A stretch of 64,000 nt of DNA from Croceivirga sp. GTDB lineage: Bacteria > Bacteroidota > Bacteroidia > Flavobacteriales > Flavobacteriaceae. The translations under genes were made by a program, and so were the position numbers. Below the pieces are notes generated by a model, which did not search any database, had not been told where the DNA came from, and saw nothing but the letters and a program-made list of their open reading frames with translations. The stretch lies in NCBI GenBank assembly GCA_028284665.1, contig JANQRG010000019.1:124001-188000 (forward strand), in the 5' to 3' direction. How positions within the stretch are numbered: the first letter of the stretch is position 1; the number at the start of each line of letters is the position of its first letter. Shown piece by piece: positions 41,892-50,687 of this stretch.

Positions 41892-42689
41892 ATGATAAGT
41901 AATCAGATACTTGACAAAATAATTAATTACTTGAATACAGCAGCCAATTACAAATGGGCCACAGCAAATACACTTGTTAAACGATTGAATATTGAAGACA
42001 AATTTTCGGCTTTAGCATTGGACGATGCGTTGATGCGCTATTATCAAAATTCCAATGATCCAAAAATTAGGTTTTCAACCTTACCCTCCGCAACCAACCT
42101 CAATGTTTTGTGGGGAGCTGTTTCAAGAGTAGGAAGAAGAAATGTTACCGATATCCGCAGAACAGATACTCCATTGAGAATAAAAGAATTCAACAGCTCT
42201 ACCGATAAAAATATGTTTCTCTCCTATAGCTTCAAAGACTCTGATTTAGTATTGGACTTAGCCAGGAAGCTACTTAAACATGGTTTTAATCCGTGGATCG
42301 CGGAAATAGATATTCTGGAACGTGCTCATATTAATGAGTCGGTAATTGGTGCAATAAGCGCGTTGCCCTATTTTGGAACTTTGGTAACAGAAAACATATT
42401 AAATTCCACCTGGTCAGCTAAAGAAATTGACTTCGCTTTCCACAATAAGAAAGATATTCACGGGTTTCTTCATTCAGATACTTTAGAGCTTCTTGTTGAA
42501 AATATCAATGACATACAAGCTGGAATGAACACAGGTAGGCGAATTGAGATTTATAAGAAGTTATTTGACACGCATGTTAATGATACTATTAAATTTCTTT
42601 TATATCCATTAGAAGATGAAGTGGATTACGTAAAAGGAATTGGGTATGACAATGTTTTGCGTTGGCAAGAGTTGAACAAGAAAAATTAG
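41892..42689 (+). CDS. TIR-domain protein with N-terminal helical domain
   Basis: The 265 residues have an N-terminal region of about 100 residues that looks like a winged helix (YKWATANTLVKRLNIEDKFSALALDDALMRYY) and a TIR domain at about residues 107-200: NMFLSYSFKDSDLVLDLARKLLKHGFNPWIAEIDILERAHINESVIGAISALPYFGTLVTENILNSTWSAKEIDFAF. The glutamate of WSAKEIDFAF sits where TIR NAD-cleaving enzymes have their catalytic glutamate. TIR proteins of bacteria act mainly in phage defence as NADases or signal makers. No Thoeris, CBASS or Avs partner is adjacent, so a defence role is inference. It lies next to a methyltransferase gene, 24 bases away. Confidence 0.8.
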   Translation: MISNQILDKIINYLNTAANYKWATANTLVKRLNIEDKFSALALDDALMRYYQNSNDPKIRFSTLPSATNLNVLWGAVSRVGRRNVTDIRRTDTPLRIKEFNSSTDKNMFLSYSFKDSDLVLDLARKLLKHGFNPWIAEIDILERAHINESVIGAISALPYFGTLVTENILNSTWSAKEIDFAFHNKKDIHGFLHSDTLELLVENINDIQAGMNTGRRIEIYKKLFDTHVNDTIKFLLYPLEDEVDYVKGIGYDNVLRWQELNKKN

Positions 42690-42712
42690 AAAACAACTAA
42701 GTCCAACAACAG

Positions 42713-43537
42713 ATGGGGGCTAAATATGACCGGATAGGGATTGGTTACAATATCACTCGAAAAGCGGACCCTTATATCGCCGAACAGCTGCTAAAACACT
42801 TATTGCCGACATCAGAAGGAATTTACCTCGATATTGGCTGTGGTACCGGAAACTATACCAATGAATTCCAAAAAAGAGGCTTTCAATTTATAGGCATTGA
42901 CCCTTCTGAGGAAATGCTTGAAAAAGCGCGACAAAAGAATAAAAACATAGACTGGCGAATAGGCGCTGTAGAAAGCATTGCACTTTTAGATAAAACGGTT
43001 GACGGAATTGTTAGTAGCTTAACCCTTCACCATTGGACGGATCTAAAAAAAGGCTTTTCGGAACTGTATCGCGTGCTAAAACCCAACGGTAGAATTGTCC
43101 TTTTTACAGCTATACCAGAACAGATGAAGGGCTATTGGCTTAACCACTATTTCCCAAAAATGCTATCCGATTCAATAGCTCAAATGCCTGGCCTGGACAG
43201 CGTGAAAAATGCGATGCTGAATAGCCGTTTTCAAATTTTAGGAATTGACAACTACTTTGTCCAACCTGACCTTCAGGATAAGTTCCTGTATTGTGGGAAA
43301 CACCACCCGGAACTCTACTTTGACGAACACCTTAGAAATGGTATTTCTTCTTTCTCCTCGTTAGGGAATCGAACCGAAGTGGAAGAAGGGTTATCCCAAC
43401 TTAAAACCGATATTGACAACGGAAGCATCAACTCCGTAATCGACGCTTACACCAATGATTTGGGTGATTACCTATACATAATTGGGAAAAAGCCGGCCGC
43501 TGACGAAGAAAATAATTCGGTGTTAACAGCCTCATAA
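42713..43537 (+). CDS. Class I SAM-dependent methyltransferase
   Basis: The 274 residues show the class I fold: IGYNITRKADPYIAEQLLKHL before motif I (YLDIGCGTGNYT, SAM-binding), IGIDPSEEMLEKAR as motif II, DGIVSSLTLHHWTDLKKGFSELYRVLKPNGRIVLFT as motifs IV and V. Substrate unknown; the C-terminal half lacks signature motifs. The start ATG lies within 24 bases of the TIR stop, and the CCAACAACAGATGGGGGCTA sequence there looks like a shortened junction. It is the last gene of array 2; a strong terminator follows at 43664. Confidence 0.85.
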   Translation: MGAKYDRIGIGYNITRKADPYIAEQLLKHLLPTSEGIYLDIGCGTGNYTNEFQKRGFQFIGIDPSEEMLEKARQKNKNIDWRIGAVESIALLDKTVDGIVSSLTLHHWTDLKKGFSELYRVLKPNGRIVLFTAIPEQMKGYWLNHYFPKMLSDSIAQMPGLDSVKNAMLNSRFQILGIDNYFVQPDLQDKFLYCGKHHPELYFDEHLRNGISSFSSLGNRTEVEEGLSQLKTDIDNGSINSVIDAYTNDLGDYLYIIGKKPAADEENNSVLTAS

Positions 43538-43663
43538 ATCCCATAAGATCAACTACAACAAATGCTTAGTTCCTGGCAATAGATAAGTACAGGTGTACTA
43601 CAGGCATTGCTCTTTGGGCCTAAAACGAAAAGTCAAGGTGTTCCCAGGACTACTACGAAAAAT

Positions 43664-43692
43664 AAAAGCACAATCTTTCGATTGTGCTTTTG
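43664..43692. terminator. Rho-independent terminator, both directions
   Basis: AAAAGCACAATC and GATTGTGCTTTT pair perfectly (12 bases) around a TTTC loop, with A and T runs on the two sides. It lies between the plus-strand array and the minus-strand Sus operon and can end both. The 206 bases between 43538 and 43743 hold nothing else. Confidence 0.85.
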
Positions 43693-43743
43693 CTAAATAA
43701 ACTAACTCAAACTAAATAATCTGATCTATGAAAAACAAACTAC

Positions 43744-44676
43744 TTATTTTTTCCAATCGGTTGTATTATTTCGTAATCCTTTGTTTTGCAAATAGGCTAA
43801 CAAGGCTTTGGGGCGGTCGGTCATAATACCATTAGCCCCATTGGCTATTAACCAGCCCCAGGAAGCATCCGGGCCTTCTAGCAAACTCATCTCATCCGTG
43901 TGACCTGCCACCAGGGCATCCCATAAAGCAATATGCAGTACAAAAATGTCCTGTTCCTTCAATTTTAAGATCTGTTTATAGTTTTCGGAGGTTTCTGAAG
44001 CAAAAGTGACTTCATAGGCCAACGGTGACAGTTCGCGGTTGTACTCTTCCACAAACCGGGAAGGATTTTTGGTATTGTCAATTAAGATGGGCATATAAAT
44101 GATAGAATCCAACAGGCTCCCGTATTTCGCACGCATAAACGCTACGGTTTCCCGCCCCTTGAAAATGGCTTGTTGTACGGTCCCTGTTTTTTCTAAAACC
44201 TGGTAGACCTCCCTTACGGTTTCACCTTCTACCTTGTCCAGGTTCACCATTATCTTGTCTTTGGTCAACTGCATGACCTCCTCCAAAGTGGGTACTTGTA
44301 TCCTGGAACCCCGTACCCCGCAAGCATTTTTCAGCCGTAATGATTTGATCTCTTCCAGGGTAAGTTCGCTTACCTTTCCCGAACCATTTGTGGTACGATC
44401 CACTGTGGTGTCATGCATAGCCACCAGGTGACCGTCTTTCGTCAAACGCACATCGATTTCTACAATATCCACACCTAAGTCGATGCACCGCTGAATAGCG
44501 GGCAAACTGTTTTCCGGGGCATAGCGCCAGTCCCCCCTATGGGAAACCGCTAATACATAATCCTGGGAAGGGTTTTGTAAATGCGCTAAGATGGTATCGG
44601 TTCTGCTAATCTCCTGAGCTTGACCCACTAACGCAAAACAAAGGGCCCATACGGTGAATGGTAAATACTTTTTCAT
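43744..44676 (-). CDS. Glycerophosphodiester phosphodiesterase, exported
   Basis: The 310 residues have a signal peptide (ALCFALVGQAQE). The GDPD barrel is intact: VSHRGDWRYAPENSLPAIQRCIDLGVDIVEIDVRLTKDGHLVAMHDTTVDRTTNGSGKVSELTLEEIKSLRL holds both histidines and the Glu-x-Asp metal ligands; ANGANGIMTDRPKALLAYL closes the barrel. It hydrolyses glycerophosphodiesters to glycerol 3-phosphate and an alcohol, here in the periplasm. It is the last gene of the operon, 13 bases behind its paralogue, so the two form a tandem pair of different substrate ranges perhaps. Named by family, no gene symbol claimed. Confidence 0.9.
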   Translation of the reverse strand: MKKYLPFTVWALCFALVGQAQEISRTDTILAHLQNPSQDYVLAVSHRGDWRYAPENSLPAIQRCIDLGVDIVEIDVRLTKDGHLVAMHDTTVDRTTNGSGKVSELTLEEIKSLRLKNACGVRGSRIQVPTLEEVMQLTKDKIMVNLDKVEGETVREVYQVLEKTGTVQQAIFKGRETVAFMRAKYGSLLDSIIYMPILIDNTKNPSRFVEEYNRELSPLAYEVTFASETSENYKQILKLKEQDIFVLHIALWDALVAGHTDEMSLLEGPDASWGWLIANGANGIMTDRPKALLAYLQNKGLRNNTTDWKK

Positions 44677-44688
44677 GTTGGTGTTCTT

Positions 44689-45648
44689 TTAATAATGCAG
44701 ATTTCTGGCCCGCAAATAGTCTAGCAATAGCTGCGGTCGATCGGTTTGAATAATGTCTATATGGTTCTCAATAAACCAATCATATATCTCGGGGTTGAGC
44801 GCCGCCTTCTCATCGTCATGCCCGCCATTGTGATGGGGCCAAAGCGCATTGACCCAAACCGAAGATCCCTGCTGCCTTATATCATCAAAGTATTCGATCA
44901 TTTTTAACGTATCCTGTGGGACCGTAAACTCAAAGGCAACAGGTTGTAACCGGCTTAAGTAGTCGTCCACAACTGTTCTTGAATCGGGTTGGTGCAATCG
45001 TACAATTGGCATAAAAAAGACGTTGTCCAAATAGCTGCCAAACTCCTTTTTGACCTGGTCATAAGGAATAGCGCCCTTAATCACCACCTGATTTTCTGTT
45101 CCCGTCTGTTTTATAATTTCATAGCATTTATTGAAAATGGTGTAACTCTTATCCAGGTTGACCAGAATATTGTCTTTGCACAACTCAAGAGCCTCCTTTA
45201 AGGTAGGGATCTTATGGTGGATTTCATGCCCTATCCCATCCCGTAAATACAGCGTTTGTAAATAGGCCCAGGTCAATTCCTTTACCTTACCGGTTCCTGT
45301 AGTAGTACGGTCAATTGTTTCATCGTGCATCAGGATCAATTGCCCGTCCTTCGTTTCACGGATATCAATCTCCACCATATCCACCCCCATGGCAATACAG
45401 TTTTCAATAGCTTGTAAAGAATTCTCAGGGGCATTCCGCCAGTCGCCCCGATGCGCTACTACAATCACCTGATCATTATGGGCGTTCTTTAAGTTGCCAA
45501 TCAGACTGTCAATGGGAAGGGGATAAAGTCGCTTTTCCACTTCCCTACCCTCCTTCACTACAGTACTAACGGTTTCATTGCTCTCTTGCCTGCATCCGAA
45601 GAGTATCCCAATTACAAAAAACAAAATACCGAGGACGTTTACCTTCAT
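44689..45648 (-). CDS. Glycerophosphodiester phosphodiesterase, lipoprotein
   Basis: The 319 residues start with a lipoprotein signal (GILFFVIGILFGCRQ). GDPD motifs are intact: VAHRGDWRNAPENSLQAIENCIAMGVDMVEIDIRETKDGQLILMHDETIDRTTTGTGKVKELTW and the C-terminal HIDIIQTDRPQLLLDYLRARNL. Paralogue of the next gene, with about half of the residues shared in the core. Membrane-tethered, it could act near the SusC/SusD complex. ATG at 45648 is used; ATG at 45660 is in frame. A hairpin at 45671-45694 separates it from the susD-like gene. Confidence 0.9.
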   Translation of the reverse strand: MKVNVLGILFFVIGILFGCRQESNETVSTVVKEGREVEKRLYPLPIDSLIGNLKNAHNDQVIVVAHRGDWRNAPENSLQAIENCIAMGVDMVEIDIRETKDGQLILMHDETIDRTTTGTGKVKELTWAYLQTLYLRDGIGHEIHHKIPTLKEALELCKDNILVNLDKSYTIFNKCYEIIKQTGTENQVVIKGAIPYDQVKKEFGSYLDNVFFMPIVRLHQPDSRTVVDDYLSRLQPVAFEFTVPQDTLKMIEYFDDIRQQGSSVWVNALWPHHNGGHDDEKAALNPEIYDWFIENHIDIIQTDRPQLLLDYLRARNLHY

Positions 45649-45670
45649 CGTAGCTGCCATTTTTAGGGAA

Positions 45671-45694
45671 TGGGAGGCTATAAATAGCCTCCCA
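45671..45694. promoter_or_regulatory. Intra-operon mRNA hairpin between susD-like and GDPD genes
   Basis: TGGGAGGCTA and TAGCCTCCCA pair perfectly around TAAA. No T run follows on the minus strand, so it is more likely a stability element or partial terminator giving higher SusC/SusD than GDPD expression. Confidence 0.6.
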
Positions 45695-45703
45695 TCGATT
45701 TAA

Positions 45704-47119
45704 TTAATACCCGGGGTTTTGTGTAATTACTCCTGGGTCCGTATCGATCTGACTCTGTGGGATGGGCAATACCAAATTATTCTCATTGATCCGGGTGATC
45801 GCTCCGGTAGTCTCAAAAAAGGCATTCATCACTTCAATGGCGGTACCATAACGCTTGAGATCTAACCATCGTTTCCCTTCCCCAAACAGCTCAAACCGCC
45901 GTTCCAAACGGATAGCCGCGCGTACTTCTTCCTGTGAACTTGCCGTGGTTCCTGCTAATCCTGCTCTTGTACGGATTCGATCAAGTTGGGTAATGGCCGC
46001 TGCGGTCTGACCATTTTCATTCAAGGCTTCGGCATATTGCAAGACCACATCCGCAAAACGAATGATAAGGTGATCGCTCCCTCCATCATTAACCCCGGTT
46101 GCCGAAACTTCATATTTTGTGGTAAAGTAGAAGGGATTGGCTTCAGCTTCAATAGCTACATAGTCATTCAGCCGGGTATCCGTCGCATCATAAGAATCAA
46201 TAAATGTTTGTGTAGGCAAGTTGTGGCCCTTTGCATTAGCCGTAGTGCCCGAAGGACGAAACTGCGAGCCGGCTGGACTCCCCTCTATTTCCCCTTCAAC
46301 ATTAAAGCCACTGGCAAACTCTACTTCGAAAAGGATCTCTGCATTCCCTTCATTGACTACTCCAAAGATCTCTGCAGTTGTGGGCATCAATTCATATACT
46401 CCGGAATTCACTACGGCCGCCAGGTTGGTCAGGGCTCCCTGAAAATCACCCTGGGTTAACTGCACTTCTGCCAGCAACGCTTGCGCCGCGCCTACCGCCG
46501 GTCGTGCCGGAGATTTTTCTGTAGGAAGCTCCTGGATGGCCTCCAGAAGATCAGCTTCGATCTGCGCATATACCTCGTCAGAGGCCGTTCTCCCTTGCCC
46601 AAAGAAATCGAAAGGGCTTACTGTCTCTTCCAACACCAAGGGCACATCCCCATACAAGCGCACTAAATTGAAGTACAACAGGGCTCGTACAAACTTCATT
46701 TCCCCGATCCGATTACTTCTTAACGCCGGATCTTCATATTCAATATCTGTAATGCGGTTCAGCACCACATTGACGCGTTGGATGCCCTCATAGGATCTTC
46801 CCCAAATATTAGCCACCAGTGTATTTTCTGGATTGGTAGAAAAGTCATCCAACTGCCCAAACCGTCCCCCATCGTTAGCGGCGATCTCTTCAAAAGAATC
46901 CTCTCCGGAGATCTCCCCCACTCCAATAAGGTCCAAGCCATAAAGCCCCCCATCCTGTAGCCGGGCGTAGACACCATTTACTGCACTTTCCATCTCCTGT
47001 TCATTGGAAAAAAAACTATCCGCTGCTTTTTCCGATATCGGTAAAATATCGAGTTCATCATCACAAGAAAAAAACACTGTAAGTACAATTATTAGAAATA
47101 AGAATCTATTCAATTTCAT
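45704..47119 (-). CDS. SusD/RagB-family nutrient-binding lipoprotein
   Basis: The 471 residues start with a lipoprotein signal (LIIVLTVFFSCDDEL). SusD hallmarks: SEKAADSFFSNEQEMESAVNGVYARLQ near the start, MKFVRALLYFNLVRLYGDVPLVLEE in the TPR-like core, LIIRFADVVLQYAEALNENGQ, and RRFELFGEGKRWLDLKRYGTAIEVMNAF with the final DTDPGVITQNPGY. It sits on the cell surface and lids the SusC channel, capturing the substrate. ATG at 47119 gives the best signal; the ATG at 47137 overlaps the susC-like stop (TAATG) and also keeps the frame, consistent with translational coupling. Confidence 0.95.
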   Translation of the reverse strand: MKLNRFLFLIIVLTVFFSCDDELDILPISEKAADSFFSNEQEMESAVNGVYARLQDGGLYGLDLIGVGEISGEDSFEEIAANDGGRFGQLDDFSTNPENTLVANIWGRSYEGIQRVNVVLNRITDIEYEDPALRSNRIGEMKFVRALLYFNLVRLYGDVPLVLEETVSPFDFFGQGRTASDEVYAQIEADLLEAIQELPTEKSPARPAVGAAQALLAEVQLTQGDFQGALTNLAAVVNSGVYELMPTTAEIFGVVNEGNAEILFEVEFASGFNVEGEIEGSPAGSQFRPSGTTANAKGHNLPTQTFIDSYDATDTRLNDYVAIEAEANPFYFTTKYEVSATGVNDGGSDHLIIRFADVVLQYAEALNENGQTAAAITQLDRIRTRAGLAGTTASSQEEVRAAIRLERRFELFGEGKRWLDLKRYGTAIEVMNAFFETTGAITRINENNLVLPIPQSQIDTDPGVITQNPGY

Positions 47120-47136
47120 CTTGTTCTTTTTTAGCA

Positions 47137-50100
47137 TTAAAATTTAACGTTTAACCCCAGAGCTACAAAGCGTGTCACTGGACTTGCGGAATTGATCCAA
47201 CCCCTGGTTAAAGTCTGTCTCCTATTACTTCTGGTATCCAAACCATCGGGATTGTAGCCGCGGTAATCCGTAATATTAAAAATGTTGTTCCCGGTGGCAT
47301 ACAGTCTAAGCGCATCCACTTTTAAGAAGTCGGTAATATTTTGTGGAAAATTGTATCCCAACTGAATACTTCTCAACCTGAAATAATCACCGTCATAGAC
47401 CGAAAGGCTAGAGGCCCGGGTAATTCTCCCTGCAGAAGAAAAGCTTGAGAAATCGGGACGTCTGAAAAACCCATCGGGATTGCGATCCGAAAAGTAATTG
47501 TCAAAATAGTATTTTGAGGGCACAAAGAACCCTTCGCCACTTTCCGAATCATAGACCATATTATCGGCTACTTTTCTCCCTTCTATTCCGATAAACTGAG
47601 CATTCAGGTCAAAGCCTTTGTAGTTCAATGAAAATCCGAATCCGTAGGTAAAATCCGGGTTGTAATCTCCCAAGGTAACCCGGTCATCCGGGGTAATTTG
47701 CCCATCACCATCCGCATCCCGCACCACGTAGTCTCCAACTTCCGTGCCGGCTAAAGGGGTAATGGTTTCGGCATCTAGCTGTTCCTGCGTCCGATACACT
47801 CCAATAATATCGTAAGTATAGAACTCTGCTATACTGCCTCCTTCTCTGGTCAAGAAATTCATACCGCCATTACTTTCAATGATCTGGCCCTGATCATTAG
47901 GAAGTGACAACACTTCATTTTCATTGGTAGTCAGGTTGGCATTAAAGCCAATACCTACTTCTCCTATTCTAAAATTGGCGCCTCTGATCTCCAACTCAAA
48001 GCCCCTATTTTCCAATTCTCCAATGTTCTGCAGGGATTCTGTAAATCCGGATTGCTGTGGTACCGGAACATCCAGTAGCAGATCTGTGGTTTTGGAATTG
48101 TAATACTCAGCCGTCAACAATAGCTTATTATCCAAAAAGCCCAGGTCCACACCCAGGTTTAGTGCAGTATTGGTCTCCCAGGACAGATCCGGGTTAGGTG
48201 AAGTCTCCGTAAAAGATCCCGGAACTAACTGTCCGTCAATTACATAGTTATCCGGCTCTACCAGGGCAATAGAAGCAAAATCCCTTATCTGGTTGTTCCC
48301 GGTCTGCCCCCAACTGGCCCGCAATTTGGCAAAGCTCAACACCTCATTTTCCGGAAAAAAAGGTTCATTACTCAGTGTCCAACCTCCGGATAAAGAAGTA
48401 AAATTTCCGAACTTGGTATTGGCTCCGAAACGGGAGGAACCATCCCGTCTGTAGGAAGCAGAAATTGAATAGCGCCCGTCAAAATCATATTGTAAGCGGC
48501 TAAAATAAGAGACCAGCGCCCATTTACTTCTTCTCGGCACGGCTGACACGGTAGTAGCCCCCGTAATATTCCGCAGGTTGTCATCCGCGAAATTGTTACT
48601 TTCCAAACGTGTTTCAAAAAAGCTTTCTTCCTGGTAGCTAAACCCAAATAGCGCATCCACGGTATGCTTTCCAAAAGCCCTGTTGTAGGTTAACAGGTTT
48701 TCTGTGATAAAGTTTTCCCTTCTGACGTTATTTTCAAAACCCTCCGCCAGACTATCTTCTATGGGGGTTCTATAATTTCCAATACTGGAAGGCGCAAAGA
48801 ACTCGGTAAAAATGGTGTTGTAATCCCCTCCGAAGGATGTTTTAAAGCGAATCCCATCCCATATATCCACTTCTACATAAGTATTTCCAAACACGCGTAA
48901 TTGACGTTCAAAGAAATCGGATAGGCCTACTTTGGCTACAATATTTTCGGAAATGGGACCGTCCCAATTATCGTTGTTATCATCTACCTGATTGGAAAGT
49001 GCAAAGGTACCGTCCGCATTGAAAATAGGATAGTAGGGATGCATCAACACAACCGCATAGCTAGGATCGGGTTGCTCTCCTCTTCGGGAGGAATGCGAAG
49101 ACCAACCTCTTTCTCCGGTGGGATTGGAATTGGCCAAAGAGATATTGGAGGTGATACCAAAACGAATACGATCATTGATCTGGGAATTCAACTGAATGTT
49201 AGCCGTATATCTTTTATAATCGGAATCAATAATGATGTTTTCCTGATCCAAATAGCCAAAAGAAACGGAGTAATTGGTCTTTTCGGTGCCTCCACTTAGA
49301 TTGAGATAATGATTTTGTTGGATTGCAGTCCTAAATACAGCATCCAACCAGTTGGTATTGGTCAAACCGGGCTGGCGATCGAGGTATCCCTGCAAAAAGT
49401 CCTGGACCCTGCTCCGTTTTCCGCCGCCGTTGGCATCCCGAGTGGCGTTGTCATCCGTAATACTTCGTCCAGGACCTCCTGAAACGTACCCAAAGTTTCG
49501 GGCATCAAAATCAAAAAGCGCGGTTTCGTAGGCATCTGCCAGTTCAAAATTGTCTATACGATCCTGGATGCCAAAGTAAGTGTCATAGGTCACCTTTAGG
49601 TCGCCTTGTTTCCCTTTCTTGGTGGTGATCAAGATAACCCCGTTCGAAGCCCGTGATCCGTAAATAGCGGCGGAAGCTGCATCTTTTAGAATATTTATAG
49701 AGGCAATATCCTGCGTACTGATGGAGCTGAAAGAAGAACCTTCCGTAAGTGGATTGCCATCCACAACAATTAGCGGGTTAGTACCTGCCGTTAAGGTATT
49801 TAAACCGCGAATTTGAATCACCGAGTTTTCTCCGGGATTTTTTCCATTTCCAATGACCTGTACTCCTGCCACAGTCCCGGCGAGCGCCTGTTCAAAATTG
49901 GCGGAAGAAAAGGTGTTCAATTTTTCAGTTTCCACTTTGGACACGGCACCATTAAACTTTTCCTTAGTACCTGTCCCATAGCCATATACAATTACTTCCT
50001 GAAGTTGGTCTACATTCTCATTGAGGGTAACGGTTAACTCACTTTGATCTGTGATATTCACTTCGGTAGTGGTAAAACCGAGATAGGAGAATATCAAAAT

Positions 50101-50586
50101 GTCTCCGGAGGCTACTTCAATACTAAAGTTCCCGTCAAAATCAGTAACTACACCGGTTTGACTTCCTTTCACGAGCACATTGGCCCCGGGAATAGGACTT
50201 CCCTCATCGTCAACAACTTTTCCTTGTAATACGCGCTGCTGTTGGTTTTTCTTTACTGAAATATTGTCTCCGGAAATTCTATAGATAAGCCCTGCCCTGG
50301 TGCTGATATCATCCAGAATGGTTTTGAGTAGCGTATCTTCATAAGTAAGTGAGAATGTTCTTTTGTCATTTAAAATGTCCTCTGCATACCGGAAAGAATA
50401 GGTCGTTTTCGCTTCAATCTTTTTGAATATCCTATCTATAGTCTGGTGCTCTGCCTCAAGGTTGATCTTTATATTTTCAACACCTGGTTTATTGGCCTGT
50501 GCTTGTATTGAAATCCCCCACAACAGCAGGGTTACCCATAACTTATAAATGGCCAGTTGTCGTTTGCCATAAAAGGTGGTTTTCAT
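47137..50586 (-). CDS. SusC/RagA-family TonB-dependent transporter with STN domain
   Basis: The 1149 residues comprise a signal peptide (WVTLLLWGISIQAQA), an STN domain at about residues 35-105 (KINLEAEHQTIDRIFKKIEAKTTYSFRYAEDIL), a carboxypeptidase-regulatory-like domain at about 115-190 (LQGKVVDDEGSPIPGANVLVKGS), a plug with QLQEVIVYGYG and GLNTLTAGTNPLIVVDGNP, and a 22-strand barrel ending in the aromatic VALGLNVKF. STN-bearing transporters pass a substrate signal to a FecR anti-sigma; a FecR and sigma gene lie directly upstream. ATG at 50586 starts the signal; an earlier frame to 50667 has no such feature. Confidence 0.95.
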   Translation of the reverse strand: MKTTFYGKRQLAIYKLWVTLLLWGISIQAQANKPGVENIKINLEAEHQTIDRIFKKIEAKTTYSFRYAEDILNDKRTFSLTYEDTLLKTILDDISTRAGLIYRISGDNISVKKNQQQRVLQGKVVDDEGSPIPGANVLVKGSQTGVVTDFDGNFSIEVASGDILIFSYLGFTTTEVNITDQSELTVTLNENVDQLQEVIVYGYGTGTKEKFNGAVSKVETEKLNTFSSANFEQALAGTVAGVQVIGNGKNPGENSVIQIRGLNTLTAGTNPLIVVDGNPLTEGSSFSSISTQDIASINILKDAASAAIYGSRASNGVILITTKKGKQGDLKVTYDTYFGIQDRIDNFELADAYETALFDFDARNFGYVSGGPGRSITDDNATRDANGGGKRSRVQDFLQGYLDRQPGLTNTNWLDAVFRTAIQQNHYLNLSGGTEKTNYSVSFGYLDQENIIIDSDYKRYTANIQLNSQINDRIRFGITSNISLANSNPTGERGWSSHSSRRGEQPDPSYAVVLMHPYYPIFNADGTFALSNQVDDNNDNWDGPISENIVAKVGLSDFFERQLRVFGNTYVEVDIWDGIRFKTSFGGDYNTIFTEFFAPSSIGNYRTPIEDSLAEGFENNVRRENFITENLLTYNRAFGKHTVDALFGFSYQEESFFETRLESNNFADDNLRNITGATTVSAVPRRSKWALVSYFSRLQYDFDGRYSISASYRRDGSSRFGANTKFGNFTSLSGGWTLSNEPFFPENEVLSFAKLRASWGQTGNNQIRDFASIALVEPDNYVIDGQLVPGSFTETSPNPDLSWETNTALNLGVDLGFLDNKLLLTAEYYNSKTTDLLLDVPVPQQSGFTESLQNIGELENRGFELEIRGANFRIGEVGIGFNANLTTNENEVLSLPNDQGQIIESNGGMNFLTREGGSIAEFYTYDIIGVYRTQEQLDAETITPLAGTEVGDYVVRDADGDGQITPDDRVTLGDYNPDFTYGFGFSLNYKGFDLNAQFIGIEGRKVADNMVYDSESGEGFFVPSKYYFDNYFSDRNPDGFFRRPDFSSFSSAGRITRASSLSVYDGDYFRLRSIQLGYNFPQNITDFLKVDALRLYATGNNIFNITDYRGYNPDGLDTRSNRRQTLTRGWINSASPVTRFVALGLNVKF

Positions 50587-50687
50587 ATGTTTGTAATTAG
50601 AGAGATTTAGTTGCTTAAGTAAATTTCTTTGTTCTGGGTTGGGACCATTGCACTGGTCTCGACCCATCTTTTTGGATTCGGTTTGCC

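Noticed and set aside
48372-48674. 100-codon minus-strand frame inside the SusC-like gene
   Set aside because: It is an out-of-frame shadow of the transporter barrel.
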